Positions 6,586 through 14,072 of a stretch of DNA of 64,000 nt are shown piece by piece. The stretch lies in contig OY781040.1 in NCBI GenBank assembly GCA_963676095.1, positions 372,001 through 436,000 of the forward strand, given 5' to 3'. Every line of letters begins with the position of its first letter. Within the stretch, counting starts at the first letter, position 1. Source of the stretch: G963676095 sp963676095. Its GTDB lineage: Bacteria > Bacteroidota > Bacteroidia > Bacteroidales > Prolixibacteraceae. The notes beneath the pieces were generated by a model. It was not told where the DNA came from, did no database searches, and saw nothing but the letters and a program-made list of their open reading frames with translations. Made by a program: the position numbers and the translations under genes.

Positions 6586-7518
6586 ATGAATAAAAAAGTA
6601 AATTTAAGATCAAATCCACCCGGCGGCACCGCGATGCTGGCCGGGCATCAGGTAGCCCGCATTGGTTTCGGCGCCATGCAGCTTCCCGGACCTGGCGTCT
6701 GGGGACCACCCCGTGACAGGGACATGGCACTGGCCGTATTACACCGCGCCATCGAGCTGGGCATTAATCACATTGATACGGCCGAGTTCTATGGAGACGG
6801 CGTTTCCAACGAATTGATCCATGCCGCGTTGCACCCTTATCCTGGGGACCTTGTGCTGGTAAGTAAGGTTGGCGCCGTGCGCGATAAACGGGGCGGCTGG
6901 ATTCCCGCTCAGCATCCCGCACAGCTCCGTGCCGGGGTAGAAGCCAACCTGCGCAGCCTAGCTGTCGAGCAGATCGATGTGGTCAATCTCCGCGTGATGG
7001 GTACTTACAACGACGGCACTCCGGTTCCAATGGAACAGCAGGCCAACCTGGACGATCAGTTGGCAGAAATGGTGGCGATGCGCAATGAAGGCAAGATAGG
7101 CGCCATTGGAATCAGCAACGTCACTCCCGACCAGCTCCGCCGGGCGCTGCCAGCCGGCATTGTCTGCGTGCAGAATGCCTACAGCATTCTCGACCGTTCT
7201 GCAGAACCGCTTCTCGACCTGTGCAAAGCCCGCAATGTGGCATGGGTGCCATTCTTCCCGCTCGGCTCGGCATTTCCGGGCATAGCGAAGGCAACCGAGC
7301 ATCCGGTCATCATCGAGACAGCATCGAAGCTGGGAGTAACACCGGCCCAGATCGGATTGGCCTGGCTGCTCGCCCATGCTCCCAATACGCTGCTGATCCC
7401 CGGCACCTCCAGCCTCGACCACCTGGATGAAAATGTCGCCGCTGCGGATGTGCACCCCGACCCCGGAACCATGGATATTTTGGACGGACTGGCAGCTCCG
7501 GGCGGCAGACAGATTTAG
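6586..7518 (+). CDS. Aldo/keto reductase (YdbC-like), GC-rich and possibly acquired
   Basis: 310 residues of AKR fold. The tetrad residues Asp64 and Tyr69 lie in IDTAEFYG, and Lys94 in LVSKVG. The fourth residue, usually His, would fall in DVVNLRVM at about 131-138, and no His is present; YdbC-type reductases show the same NLR motif, so this may be lineage-typical. The NADPH-binding C-terminus is recognisable (GISNVTPDQLRRAL, IPGTSSLDHLDENVAA). Base composition is clearly GC-richer than both neighbours and the codons are dominated by C/G third positions, which suggests transfer from a high-GC donor. Confidence 0.88.
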   Translation: MNKKVNLRSNPPGGTAMLAGHQVARIGFGAMQLPGPGVWGPPRDRDMALAVLHRAIELGINHIDTAEFYGDGVSNELIHAALHPYPGDLVLVSKVGAVRDKRGGWIPAQHPAQLRAGVEANLRSLAVEQIDVVNLRVMGTYNDGTPVPMEQQANLDDQLAEMVAMRNEGKIGAIGISNVTPDQLRRALPAGIVCVQNAYSILDRSAEPLLDLCKARNVAWVPFFPLGSAFPGIAKATEHPVIIETASKLGVTPAQIGLAWLLAHAPNTLLIPGTSSLDHLDENVAAADVHPDPGTMDILDGLAAPGGRQI

Positions 7519-7611
7519 ATCCCTGTCTTCGCCATGCTTAATTAACTCCATCCATGCAGAATAAACAAACACAACGAATCAATCCGGAATGCAAGAAGGC
7601 ATCATTGCATT

Positions 7612-8220
7612 TCAGATTGATTGAATACTGTCTTCCAAGCCTAAACGGAATTTGGGTTTTACCGAAGGCTGATTTGCATCATCGGAAGCTCTGTAACCAA
7701 GCGCAACCGCAAACAACGTTTTATACCCGTTCAGTTGCAGTATTTTGTCATATTCTTCATTTTTAATTCCTTCCATCGGTGTAGAATCTATTCCCAAAGC
7801 AGCACAGGCACTTAGAAAAAATCCCAAAGAAAGATAAACCTGGTGTTGCAGCCAGGATTTAATTTCCGTTTCCTGTCTGGGTTTTATGAACCGGTCATAA
7901 TAGGCAACAGCGCTCTCTGGTAGATTTTTACGAATTTGTTCCTCAAATTTTTCAATATTATCAATTACGCAGAACACCACTAAATGGCTCGCGTCATTGA
8001 TTTTCTGTTCATTGAAATTGGAAACGTCTGCCAATTCCCGTTTTTCCCTTTCACCCGAAACAAAAGTGAATTTCCAGGGCTGGCTGTTGATTGACGAAGG
8101 ACTTAACCTTAAAATTTCCTTTAATTGCTCAATCTGTACGTCCGGGACTTTTTTATTCGGGTCATACTTTTTGGTTGTGTACCTGTTTTTTGCAAGGTCT
8201 AAAAAATTCATATTTTTCAA
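7612..8220 (-). CDS. NAD(P)H-dependent nitroreductase (NfsB-like)
   Basis: 202 residues, the usual length for an FMN-dependent NfsB-type nitroreductase. Visible motifs: RYTTKKYDPNKKV near the N-terminus (FMN phosphate contact), the SPSSINSQPWKF signature at about 41-52, and a C-terminal KPKFRLGLEDSIQSI. These enzymes reduce nitro compounds, quinones and flavins in the cytoplasm. Translation may begin at the ATG at 8220 (MKNMNFLDLA) or three codons later. A TAnnTTTG promoter lies 30 nt upstream. A fragment of an HxlR-type regulator, a common partner of such reductases, lies immediately upstream on the opposite strand. Confidence 0.92.
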   Translation of the reverse strand: MKNMNFLDLAKNRYTTKKYDPNKKVPDVQIEQLKEILRLSPSSINSQPWKFTFVSGEREKRELADVSNFNEQKINDASHLVVFCVIDNIEKFEEQIRKNLPESAVAYYDRFIKPRQETEIKSWLQHQVYLSLGFFLSACAALGIDSTPMEGIKNEEYDKILQLNGYKTLFAVALGYRASDDANQPSVKPKFRLGLEDSIQSI

Positions 8221-8250
8221 GATTTAATTTAACGATACTTTTTATAGTCT

Positions 8251-8281
8251 CAAAACTAATTATAGTATTTTACCCTTGCAA
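8251..8281 (-). promoter_or_regulatory. Promoter of the nitroreductase gene
   Basis: On the minus strand, TAGTTTTG at 8258-8251 matches TAnnTTTG. A TTG at 8281-8279 lies 20 bp further upstream. Confidence 0.55.
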
Positions 8282-8370
8282 TAACGGTCAAATTACCGAA
8301 CGTATTGAGTTTACAGTTAAAAGAACTGGAAACGGACGGCTTAATTTCACGGACGGCCCACACAGACAAG
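8281..8370 (+). pseudogene. Fragment of an HxlR-family regulator
   Basis: About 30 codons read KLPNVLSLQLKELETDGLISRTAHTD. This matches the recognition-helix and wing core of HxlR proteins (LPxxLxxQLxELExDGLIxRT). Neither the N-terminus nor the C-terminal PPxVEYxLT segment is present, and the downstream lipoprotein gene ends 17 bases later. It appears to be what is left of the divergent regulator of the nitroreductase. Confidence 0.6.
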
Positions 8371-8386
8371 CCTCTGTTAGCCGTAG

Positions 8387-9676
8387 CTATCTCTTCAGTT
8401 TTGCAATCATTACCACCGGATTATCGGTTTCTTCCAGGACTTTTAGTTTTTGAAGATCGGGAGGTAGTTTTGTCGCTTTTTCGGGATTTTCTTCAAACCA
8501 TAATTTTACTTCATAAGCATCACGCGAACCTATGATCTCATTGTACTGATTAGCTGATTGAACCCGGAAAGGAAGAAAATTGTCCACATCGTTATTTATT
8601 CCGGCAACATTTTTTGAAACCTCTGTTCGTCCGTTGGCCTTATCAAAAAAACCATAATAAAACTCTCCTCCGAAGTTTTCTTTTGCACTCCTGATTTTAA
8701 AAAAAAGGTAACGGTCCGACTCGAATATATTTTCAATAAGAAAATAGCCAACATTACCTTTATTTTTAGTAAAGTCAGTTGCAGTAGCATTTTTAGTTCC
8801 GCCTCTATGTAATACAAATTTGGGTTGTAACGTATCAATAGAGACGGTAAATACAGTATCGGTAAAACGTTCGAAAAAATGAAGCTGATCCTTCAGCTGG
8901 TAATATTTGGCATTCCAGCTAAAAACAGAAATACCATCGCGGTTAATGTCGTAGTCAAAACGTTTATATTGAGGATAAATTTTTATGCGGTGGTTGTTTC
9001 CGTTAAAAGCAATTAGTTTGGCTTCCTGTTTTCCATTAATGTTCCAAACATAACCGACAAAACAGGTATCGTTTAGCGGAGCTATTGAGGTGATTATTTC
9101 TCCAAAAACACCATTCGACATATCTTCCTTATTGTCAAACGAATAGGCAGTTATTTTCTCTGCAAACTCTCCGGAAAGTGGATACCGGCAATAACTCTTA
9201 GGGTCCCATCCCCCCGTATAAATCATTTTCCTCTTTTCATCAAAAGGAAAGGCTTGGACCACTCTTTTGTATCCACCGGGATCGTTTCCGTAGTGCCCTA
9301 TTTCACGAATGAATTTACCTGTTTTTCGATTGAACAGATAAATTTGATTCTTTGCTAAAGTAATGATGTATAAATCGGTCACAAATATCTGGGCCGCGTT
9401 GTCCAAAAAAAATTCTTTTTTCGACTCCAACGGAATATATTCAATGGTACCATCAATAAATTCACTTGTTGATACATCTTCGTTTGTGTTGAAAGCATCA
9501 AGAATATTTACATCATAGATTCCCGCTTCCTTCTTTGTATCACCCGACGAACAACTGTATATCAAGAACACAATGAGCGTCGCCATTAATATATTTCCAC
9601 CAATGCCAAATAATAAAGCAGAATAGCTTGAAATTGCCGGTCTGGCATAACACAATTTACAAGTTTCTCGTTTCAT
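8387..9676 (-). CDS. 6-bladed beta-propeller lipoprotein (BF3164-like)
   Basis: 429 residues from the ATG at 9676, or 399 from an internal ATG at 9586 (MATLIVFLIYSCSS). The hydrophobic segment ends in a lipobox-like IYSC, so the mature protein is probably lipid-anchored. Repeats typical of the BF3164/6-bladed propeller family follow: IPLESKKEFFLDNAAQIFVTDLYIITLAKNQIYLFNRKTGKFIREIGHYGNDPGGYKRV. Family members are common in gut Bacteroidota and have no settled biochemical role. A TAATTTTG box 22 nt upstream of the distal ATG supports that start. It is a single-gene unit. Confidence 0.85.
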   Translation of the reverse strand: MKRETCKLCYARPAISSYSALLFGIGGNILMATLIVFLIYSCSSGDTKKEAGIYDVNILDAFNTNEDVSTSEFIDGTIEYIPLESKKEFFLDNAAQIFVTDLYIITLAKNQIYLFNRKTGKFIREIGHYGNDPGGYKRVVQAFPFDEKRKMIYTGGWDPKSYCRYPLSGEFAEKITAYSFDNKEDMSNGVFGEIITSIAPLNDTCFVGYVWNINGKQEAKLIAFNGNNHRIKIYPQYKRFDYDINRDGISVFSWNAKYYQLKDQLHFFERFTDTVFTVSIDTLQPKFVLHRGGTKNATATDFTKNKGNVGYFLIENIFESDRYLFFKIRSAKENFGGEFYYGFFDKANGRTEVSKNVAGINNDVDNFLPFRVQSANQYNEIIGSRDAYEVKLWFEENPEKATKLPPDLQKLKVLEETDNPVVMIAKLKR

Positions 9677-9697
9677 AAATTTTTAATTGGTTGATTT

Positions 9698-9705
9698 CAA
9701 AATTA
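9698..9705 (-). promoter_or_regulatory. -7 box of the propeller lipoprotein gene
   Basis: TAATTTTG on the minus strand (9705-9698), a match to TAnnTTTG. No clear -33 element was found. Confidence 0.4.
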
Positions 9706-9835
9706 TTATTTTTAAAGAATAAAAATAATAAAAGCAGGAATTTCTATTAGTCATATCGTATAATTATTCTTATTCATCCGGGGATCAGATTGAAAGTTTT
9801 ATCGTAAATTTCCGCCGCGGGAATTCAACAGGGTA

Positions 9836-10756
9836 ATGACAATAGTAATTCAGTTTCTTGACCGGTATTTTGGCTTGTTTTTAATTGCAGGAATGATCAT
9901 GGGGCTTATTAATCCGGTTTACAGTAGCGTGTTAATGCCTTTGCTTGAGCCGGGCCTGATGCTCATGTTGTTTATGGTTTTTTTAAAGACCGATGTCGCC
10001 CAGATCCTGCAAAAAATGAGAAACTACCGGCAGGTACTGTTCTTCACCTGTATGTACATGCTTGCCATTCCGGTTTTTTTCTACCTTACCGCCCTTCCTT
10101 TCGACCGCAAAACAGCGATCGGTCTGATGCTTCTGACGGCAATGCCGGCAGGGGCCGCCTCCCCTGCCCTCACCGACATCGCCCGGGGAAATACTGCACT
10201 GTCGGCCAGCATTGTCATTACCACCTCGCTGATCGCACCGGTTACTGTTCCTTTGCTTTTCCGGCTGCTGAATATCAGCGACCTGTCTGTGAATTACTGG
10301 CTGGTATTCAAAGATCTCGCCATGCTGATCTTTATTCCGATGCTAGCCTCTCAACTCATTAAACGTTGTTGCCTTTCCTTTATTACAAAAAGCAGCCACC
10401 TGTTCACCTCCCTGAATGTGCTCTTATTGTCTGTGATGGTTTACACCATCATTGGTTCCCAAAGCAGGACGATCCTGGATAAACCGGTAGCAATCTTATG
10501 GCAGACGGGCCTACTTTATATCGTTTTCATCCTGCTACACGCAATGGGGTACCTGATTGGCTTTAAAGAAGACCGTAAAGGGAAAATTGCCACAGTAGTC
10601 GGTGCGGCCTATATGAATAACGCCATGGCTATCGTACTGGCAGCAGTCTATTTTCCTTCAGTACTGGTGCTGATGGTCCTCTCTGAAATTCCATGGAATA
10701 CCCTGCTGATACCCTTCCGGAAAATCATGAACCATCACCCCACACCCCATCCATAA
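9836..10756 (+). CDS. BASS-family (bile acid:sodium symporter-like) transporter
   Basis: 306 residues, almost entirely hydrophobic, with about nine to ten membrane segments. The region TAIGLMLLTAMPAGAASPALTDIARGNTALSASIVITTSLIAPVTVPLLFRLL is the hallmark BASS core (Pro-Ala-Gly-rich helix followed by LSxSIVxTTxLxAPxxxP). Substrates across the family range from bile acids to organic acids and pantoate, so no substrate is claimed. It lies just upstream of the TPP riboswitch but ends 50 bp before the riboswitch promoter, so it is not under riboswitch control. Any thiamin-related role is conjecture. Confidence 0.88.
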   Translation: MTIVIQFLDRYFGLFLIAGMIMGLINPVYSSVLMPLLEPGLMLMLFMVFLKTDVAQILQKMRNYRQVLFFTCMYMLAIPVFFYLTALPFDRKTAIGLMLLTAMPAGAASPALTDIARGNTALSASIVITTSLIAPVTVPLLFRLLNISDLSVNYWLVFKDLAMLIFIPMLASQLIKRCCLSFITKSSHLFTSLNVLLLSVMVYTIIGSQSRTILDKPVAILWQTGLLYIVFILLHAMGYLIGFKEDRKGKIATVVGAAYMNNAMAIVLAAVYFPSVLVLMVLSEIPWNTLLIPFRKIMNHHPTPHP

Positions 10757-10805
10757 CGCCAGCTCATCAGGCGTATTTTACGATACAATTATATCTGATA
10801 TTTCT

Positions 10806-10813
10806 TATATTTG
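10806..10813 (+). promoter_or_regulatory. -7 box of the thiamin operon
   Basis: TATATTTG, an exact TAnnTTTG match, about 9 nt upstream of the first paired base of the TPP riboswitch. The -33 region is AT-rich without a clear TTTG. Confidence 0.6.
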
Positions 10814-10821
10814 CAGGAAAT

Positions 10822-10922
10822 AAACTAGGGGTGCCTTCAACCGAAGGCTGAGATCATACCCTTTAACCTGATCAGGGTAATACCTGCGTAGGGAAGTTAA
10901 GGATGGATAATGCCCCTGTTTA
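10822..10922 (+). ncRNA. TPP riboswitch (THI element)
   Basis: All conserved parts are present: a closing stem AAACTAGGGG / CCCCTGTTT; CTGAGA at 10848-10853 in the pyrimidine-sensing helix; ACCTGATC at 10866-10873; and GGGTAATACCTGCGTAGGGA for the pyrophosphate-sensing side. It is followed 35 nt later by thi4, so thi4-thiE-thiC should be repressed when thiamin pyrophosphate is abundant. No strong terminator lies between the aptamer and thi4, so control may act mainly on translation initiation. Confidence 0.95.
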
Positions 10923-10957
10923 TTTATAGTTTAATATTAACTTAAATAAACAGATTT

Positions 10958-11727
10958 ATGGAACAAATTGTATCTTCAGGAATTGTTGATTCCTATTTTA
11001 AAAAAATCAAAGAGACGTTATCGGTTGATGTTGCCATCGTTGGCGGGGGGCCATCGGGTTTAGTGGCCGCGTATTATCTGGCGAAACAGGGTTTAAACGT
11101 TACCCTGTATGAACGGAAATTAGCGCCGGGCGGCGGTATGTGGGGCGGAGCCATGATGTTTAACGAAATTGTGGTTCAAAAAGAAGCGCTGGATATACTC
11201 GGGAGTTCAAAATTGATTATACTCATTACAAGGACGATTACTACACGCTCGATTCCGTACAGGCAACGTCTTCGCTTATTTATCATGCCGGAAAGGCAGG
11301 CGTTAGAATTTTCAATTGCACATCGGTCGAAGATGTTATTTTTCATAACAATAAGGTATCCGGAATTGTACTAAACTGGGCTCCGGTACATCGCGAAAGC
11401 CTCCATGTCGATCCGTTAGCGATAATGGCTAAAGCAGTTATTGACGGAACAGGTCATGATTGCGATATTGCCCGCATACTCGAACGGAAAAATAATATCA
11501 GGCTAAATACCGATTCAGGCAAAGTAATGGGAGAAAGGTCATTATCGATCGAAGAAGCCGAACGTACGACTGTCGAAAATACAAAAGAAATCTTCCCGGG
11601 ATTATATGTCTCCGGCATGGCAGCCAATGGTGTTAGCGGAGGGTTCAGAATGGGGCCTGTTTTTGGGGGAATGCTCTTATCGGGCAAAAAAGTTGCCGGT
11701 TTAATAATAAAGCAATTAGGCAAATAA
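10958..11727 (+). pseudogene. thi4: Thi4-type (sulfide-dependent, His-type) thiazole synthase, frameshifted
   Basis: Thi4 makes the adenylated thiazole precursor of thiamin from NAD, glycine and sulfur. Frame 1 (10958 to about 11203) has the FAD/NAD dinucleotide fold VDVAIVGGGPSGLVAAYYLAKQGLNVTLYERK and GGGMWGGAMMFNEIV. From 11203 the protein continues in the -1 frame: EFKIDYTHYKDDYYTLDSVQATSSLIYHAGKAGVRIFN through to the conserved MAANGVSGGFRMGPVFGGMLLSGKKVA. One G missing from the GGG at 11201-11203 explains the shift; the rest is intact. At the position of the sacrificial cysteine of yeast Thi4 there is His (LHVDP, codon 11404-11406), as in sulfide-using catalytic Thi4 of anaerobes. It is first in the operon, and thiE follows after 1 bp. 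Either a recent loss or a sequence error. Confidence 0.85.
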
Positions 11728-11728
11728 C

Positions 11729-12343
11729 ATGGAACAGATTGGTATTTATGCCATAATTACCAATCCGGTACTGTCGTACCGGACTTTCGCCGAAAAGTGT
11801 GTTCATCACGGAGTTAGAATGATTCAGCTTCGTGAGAAACACCTTTCCGATAAAGAACTGATAAGGATTGGACAAGAAATCCGTTCAATTACCAGCGGAA
11901 CCGGAACCATGTTTGTCATAAACGACCGTCCCGATATTGCCCTTATTTGCAAGGCCGATTATCTTCATTTGGGACAAGATGATATCCCCATTGAAGAAGC
12001 TCGTAAAATTACAGGCGGAATGAAAATCGGGCTGTCAACACATTCCATTGAACAGGCCAGGGACGCTCTGTTAAAAAAACCGGATTACATCGGTTTTGGT
12101 CCTGTTTATCCCACAAATGCAAAAGCAAATCCCGACACCCCTGTCGGAACGGAATTATTAAAACAGGTGATCGGGTTCTCCGATGTGCCGGTTGTTGCTA
12201 TTGGCGGTATTTTCCCCGAAAATATTCAGCAGGTTATTGATGCGGGGGCGACCAATATTGCGGTAGTCCGATATTTAATGCAAACTTATGAACCGGATGA
12301 AAGGATACTTTATCTGAAAAATTTATTAAAAAAGAAAAAATGA
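11729..12343 (+). CDS. thiE: Thiamine phosphate synthase
   Basis: 204 residues, the normal ThiE length. It joins the pyrimidine and thiazole phosphates to form thiamin monophosphate. The TIM-barrel motifs are visible: MIQLREKHLSDKEL, FVINDRPDIALICKADYLHLGQDDIP (pyrimidine/pyrophosphate binding), GLSTHSIEQA, YIGFGPVYPTNAK and VVAIGGIFPENIQQVIDAGATNIAVV (thiazole phosphate loop). It starts 1 bp after thi4 and overlaps thiC by 4 bp (ATGA), so the three genes are translationally coupled in one riboswitch-controlled operon. Confidence 0.95.
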   Translation: MEQIGIYAIITNPVLSYRTFAEKCVHHGVRMIQLREKHLSDKELIRIGQEIRSITSGTGTMFVINDRPDIALICKADYLHLGQDDIPIEEARKITGGMKIGLSTHSIEQARDALLKKPDYIGFGPVYPTNAKANPDTPVGTELLKQVIGFSDVPVVAIGGIFPENIQQVIDAGATNIAVVRYLMQTYEPDERILYLKNLLKKKK

Positions 12344-13614
12344 GTACACAACTGATACAGGCGAAAAAAGGAATAATAACCGGCGAGATGAGTCAGGTAG
12401 CCATGAAGGAACATGTTGATGCAGAATGGTTACGAAAAAATATAGCAGCTGGGAGCATTGTCATCCCGAAAAATAAAAACCACGACTTTTTAGCTACCGG
12501 CATTGGAAAGGGATTGGCGACAAAAATTAATGCCAACATAGGTACTTCGGAAAAACATTGCAGCCTTACCGAGGAACTTGAAAAAATGGATATTGCTGTC
12601 AAGTACGGTGCACATGCCATTATGGACTTATCGACGGGAGGCAACCTGCATCGTATTTTACAGCAGATTCTGGATAAATCGCCGCTAATGGTAGGTACAG
12701 TACCTGTTTACGGCGTAGTATCCCAACTTTTGAGAGAAGGGGGAAAAATAGCACAGCTCGATCCAGAGGACTTATTCCGGGAAATTGAACAGCAGGCCCG
12801 GATGGGGGTCGATTTTATGACCCTGCATTGTGGAGTCACCCGGAATTCGTTATCGTTTTTGCAGCATGACGAACGGGTTTGCGGTATTGTGAGCCGTGGC
12901 GGGGCCATTTTAAAACGCTGGATGACCGGCAACAACAAAGAAAATCCATTGTACGAACAATACGACAGGGTACTTGATATCTGTATTAAATACGATGTCA
13001 CCATCAGTCTGGGCGATGGATTGCGCCCCGGAGCAGGCGCCGATGCTACCGACCGGGGACAGATCGCTGAATTACTTACCCTTGGTGAGCTGGTTGACAG
13101 GGCAAGAGAAAAAGGGGTACAGGTAATGGTAGAAGGGCCGGGGCATATGCCGCTCGATCAGATTGAAATGAATATGAAAATCATGAAGCGTTTATGCCAC
13201 GATGCCCCGTTTTATGTTTTAGGCCCTTTGGTCACCGATGCCGCTCCGGGTTATGACCATATTGTGGGGGCCATTGGCGGAACTGTAGCAGCCATTCATG
13301 GCGCCGATTTTCTATGTTATGTAACTCCTGCCGAACATCTTTGTCTACCAAATAGCAACGATGTAAAAGAAGGGGTTATGGCAAGCCGCATTGCAGCCCA
13401 CGCTGCCGATATTGTTAAAAAAACTGGCGGGGCCCAACATCGTGATCATCTTATTTCGAAAGCGCGCCGCGAGTTGGACTGGGAAGCAATGTTCGAAAAT
13501 GCCCTCGACCCGGAACTGGCCCGGAAAAGAAAAACTGAATCGGAAAGCAGCGGGGAAGATCATTGTACCATGTGCGGAAATTTATGTGCAGTTAAAAATG
13601 ACAAAAACCTGTAA
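12340..13614 (+). CDS. thiC: Phosphomethylpyrimidine synthase ThiC, short form
   Basis: 424 residues, the compact ThiC without the long N-terminal extension of the E. coli enzyme. A radical-SAM-like 4Fe-4S enzyme, it converts aminoimidazole ribotide to the pyrimidine phosphate of thiamin. Conserved blocks include GTVPVYGV, DFMTLHCGVT, SRGGAILKRWM, SLGDGLRPGAGADATDRGQ, VEGPGHMPLDQIEMN and YVLGPLVTDAAPGYDHIVGAIGG. The C-terminal cluster motif reads Cys409-x2-Cys412-x3-Cys416, one residue tighter than the CX2CX4C of long ThiC. ThiG, ThiH and ThiS are not encoded nearby, consistent with Thi4 supplying the thiazole. Confidence 0.96.
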   Translation: MSTQLIQAKKGIITGEMSQVAMKEHVDAEWLRKNIAAGSIVIPKNKNHDFLATGIGKGLATKINANIGTSEKHCSLTEELEKMDIAVKYGAHAIMDLSTGGNLHRILQQILDKSPLMVGTVPVYGVVSQLLREGGKIAQLDPEDLFREIEQQARMGVDFMTLHCGVTRNSLSFLQHDERVCGIVSRGGAILKRWMTGNNKENPLYEQYDRVLDICIKYDVTISLGDGLRPGAGADATDRGQIAELLTLGELVDRAREKGVQVMVEGPGHMPLDQIEMNMKIMKRLCHDAPFYVLGPLVTDAAPGYDHIVGAIGGTVAAIHGADFLCYVTPAEHLCLPNSNDVKEGVMASRIAAHAADIVKKTGGAQHRDHLISKARRELDWEAMFENALDPELARKRKTESESSGEDHCTMCGNLCAVKNDKNL

Positions 13615-13710
13615 CAGACCTGTTTTTAAATCATTTAATACAGTATCATAGCAAAAAAACCACCAAAATTCCGGCTATGAAATAGCTCTATACACAATAC
13701 CATTTAGTGA

Positions 13711-13803
13711 GGGCGTATCACTAATGCTTGGGAGGGTGTCTCACTAACGTTTGGGAGGATGCCTCACTAATGCGTGGGAGGATGCCTCACCCGTATTCGT
13801 GAC
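13711..13803. repeat. Tandem array B: four units of 23 bp
   Basis: Units at 13711-13733, 13734-13756, 13757-13779 and 13780-13803, consensus GGATGCCTCACTAATGCGTGGGA-like. Each unit boundary forms a small dyad such as GGGAGG-atg-CCTCAC. A degraded half-unit may follow to about 13815. Unit length and the dyad-per-unit design resemble arrays A (637-858) and C (14996-15052), but the sequence is unrelated. Confidence 0.75.
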
Positions 13804-13857
13804 AGCGTCTCCTCAATATGGCAAAACAAAGTACAGTAAATGTTGGAGATATTATTA

Positions 13858-13896
13858 CCGGAGATGCCCGCAACCATACTGCTGTGGCATCTCCGG
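13858..13896. repeat. 11-bp inverted repeat
   Basis: CCGGAGATGCC (13858-13868) and GGCATCTCCGG (13886-13896) are perfect complements around a 17-nt loop. No T-tract follows. It falls inside the 36-codon open frame mentioned for this interval. Confidence 0.6.
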
Positions 13897-14072
13897 ATTT
13901 GGGAAGAATACGACAGATCATTCTGTAAAAGAATAAAACGGGCCCCGGTTTGTCAAAAGAATACAGCGAAATCGCTACTTTTATGTCTGATAAAAAATAG
14001 CGGGAATTCCGCATTACAGATACGGCGCAAAGCACAACTAACATAAATATAATAGATTAACTGTTTTTTCTG

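Larger units (their letters stand above)
13615..14072. other. Non-coding interval with tandem array B and a hairpin
   Basis: Between thiC and the acetyltransferase. It holds the 23-bp array at 13711-13803, an 11-bp inverted repeat at 13858-13896, and a 36-codon open frame at 13818-13928 (MAKQSTVNVGDIITGDARNHTAVASPDLGRIRQIIL) that reads like a real protein fragment but matches no family I know. No clear terminator for the thiamin operon was seen. Confidence 0.45.

Noticed and set aside
9836..10756. BASS transporter as a thiamin-precursor transporter of the riboswitch regulon
   Set aside because: The riboswitch and its promoter lie downstream of the gene, so it is not controlled by TPP; family membership alone does not indicate the substrate.
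10958..11374. Programmed -1 frameshifting in thi4
   Set aside because: No slippery heptamer or downstream pseudoknot is evident at 11201; a lost G is the simpler explanation, and Thi4 is not known to use recoding.
13818..13928. 36-codon open frame MAKQSTVNVGDIITGDARNHTAVASPDLGRIRQIIL
   Set aside because: Plausible composition, but no family, promoter or partner, and it contains a perfect hairpin; noted only within the interval entry.
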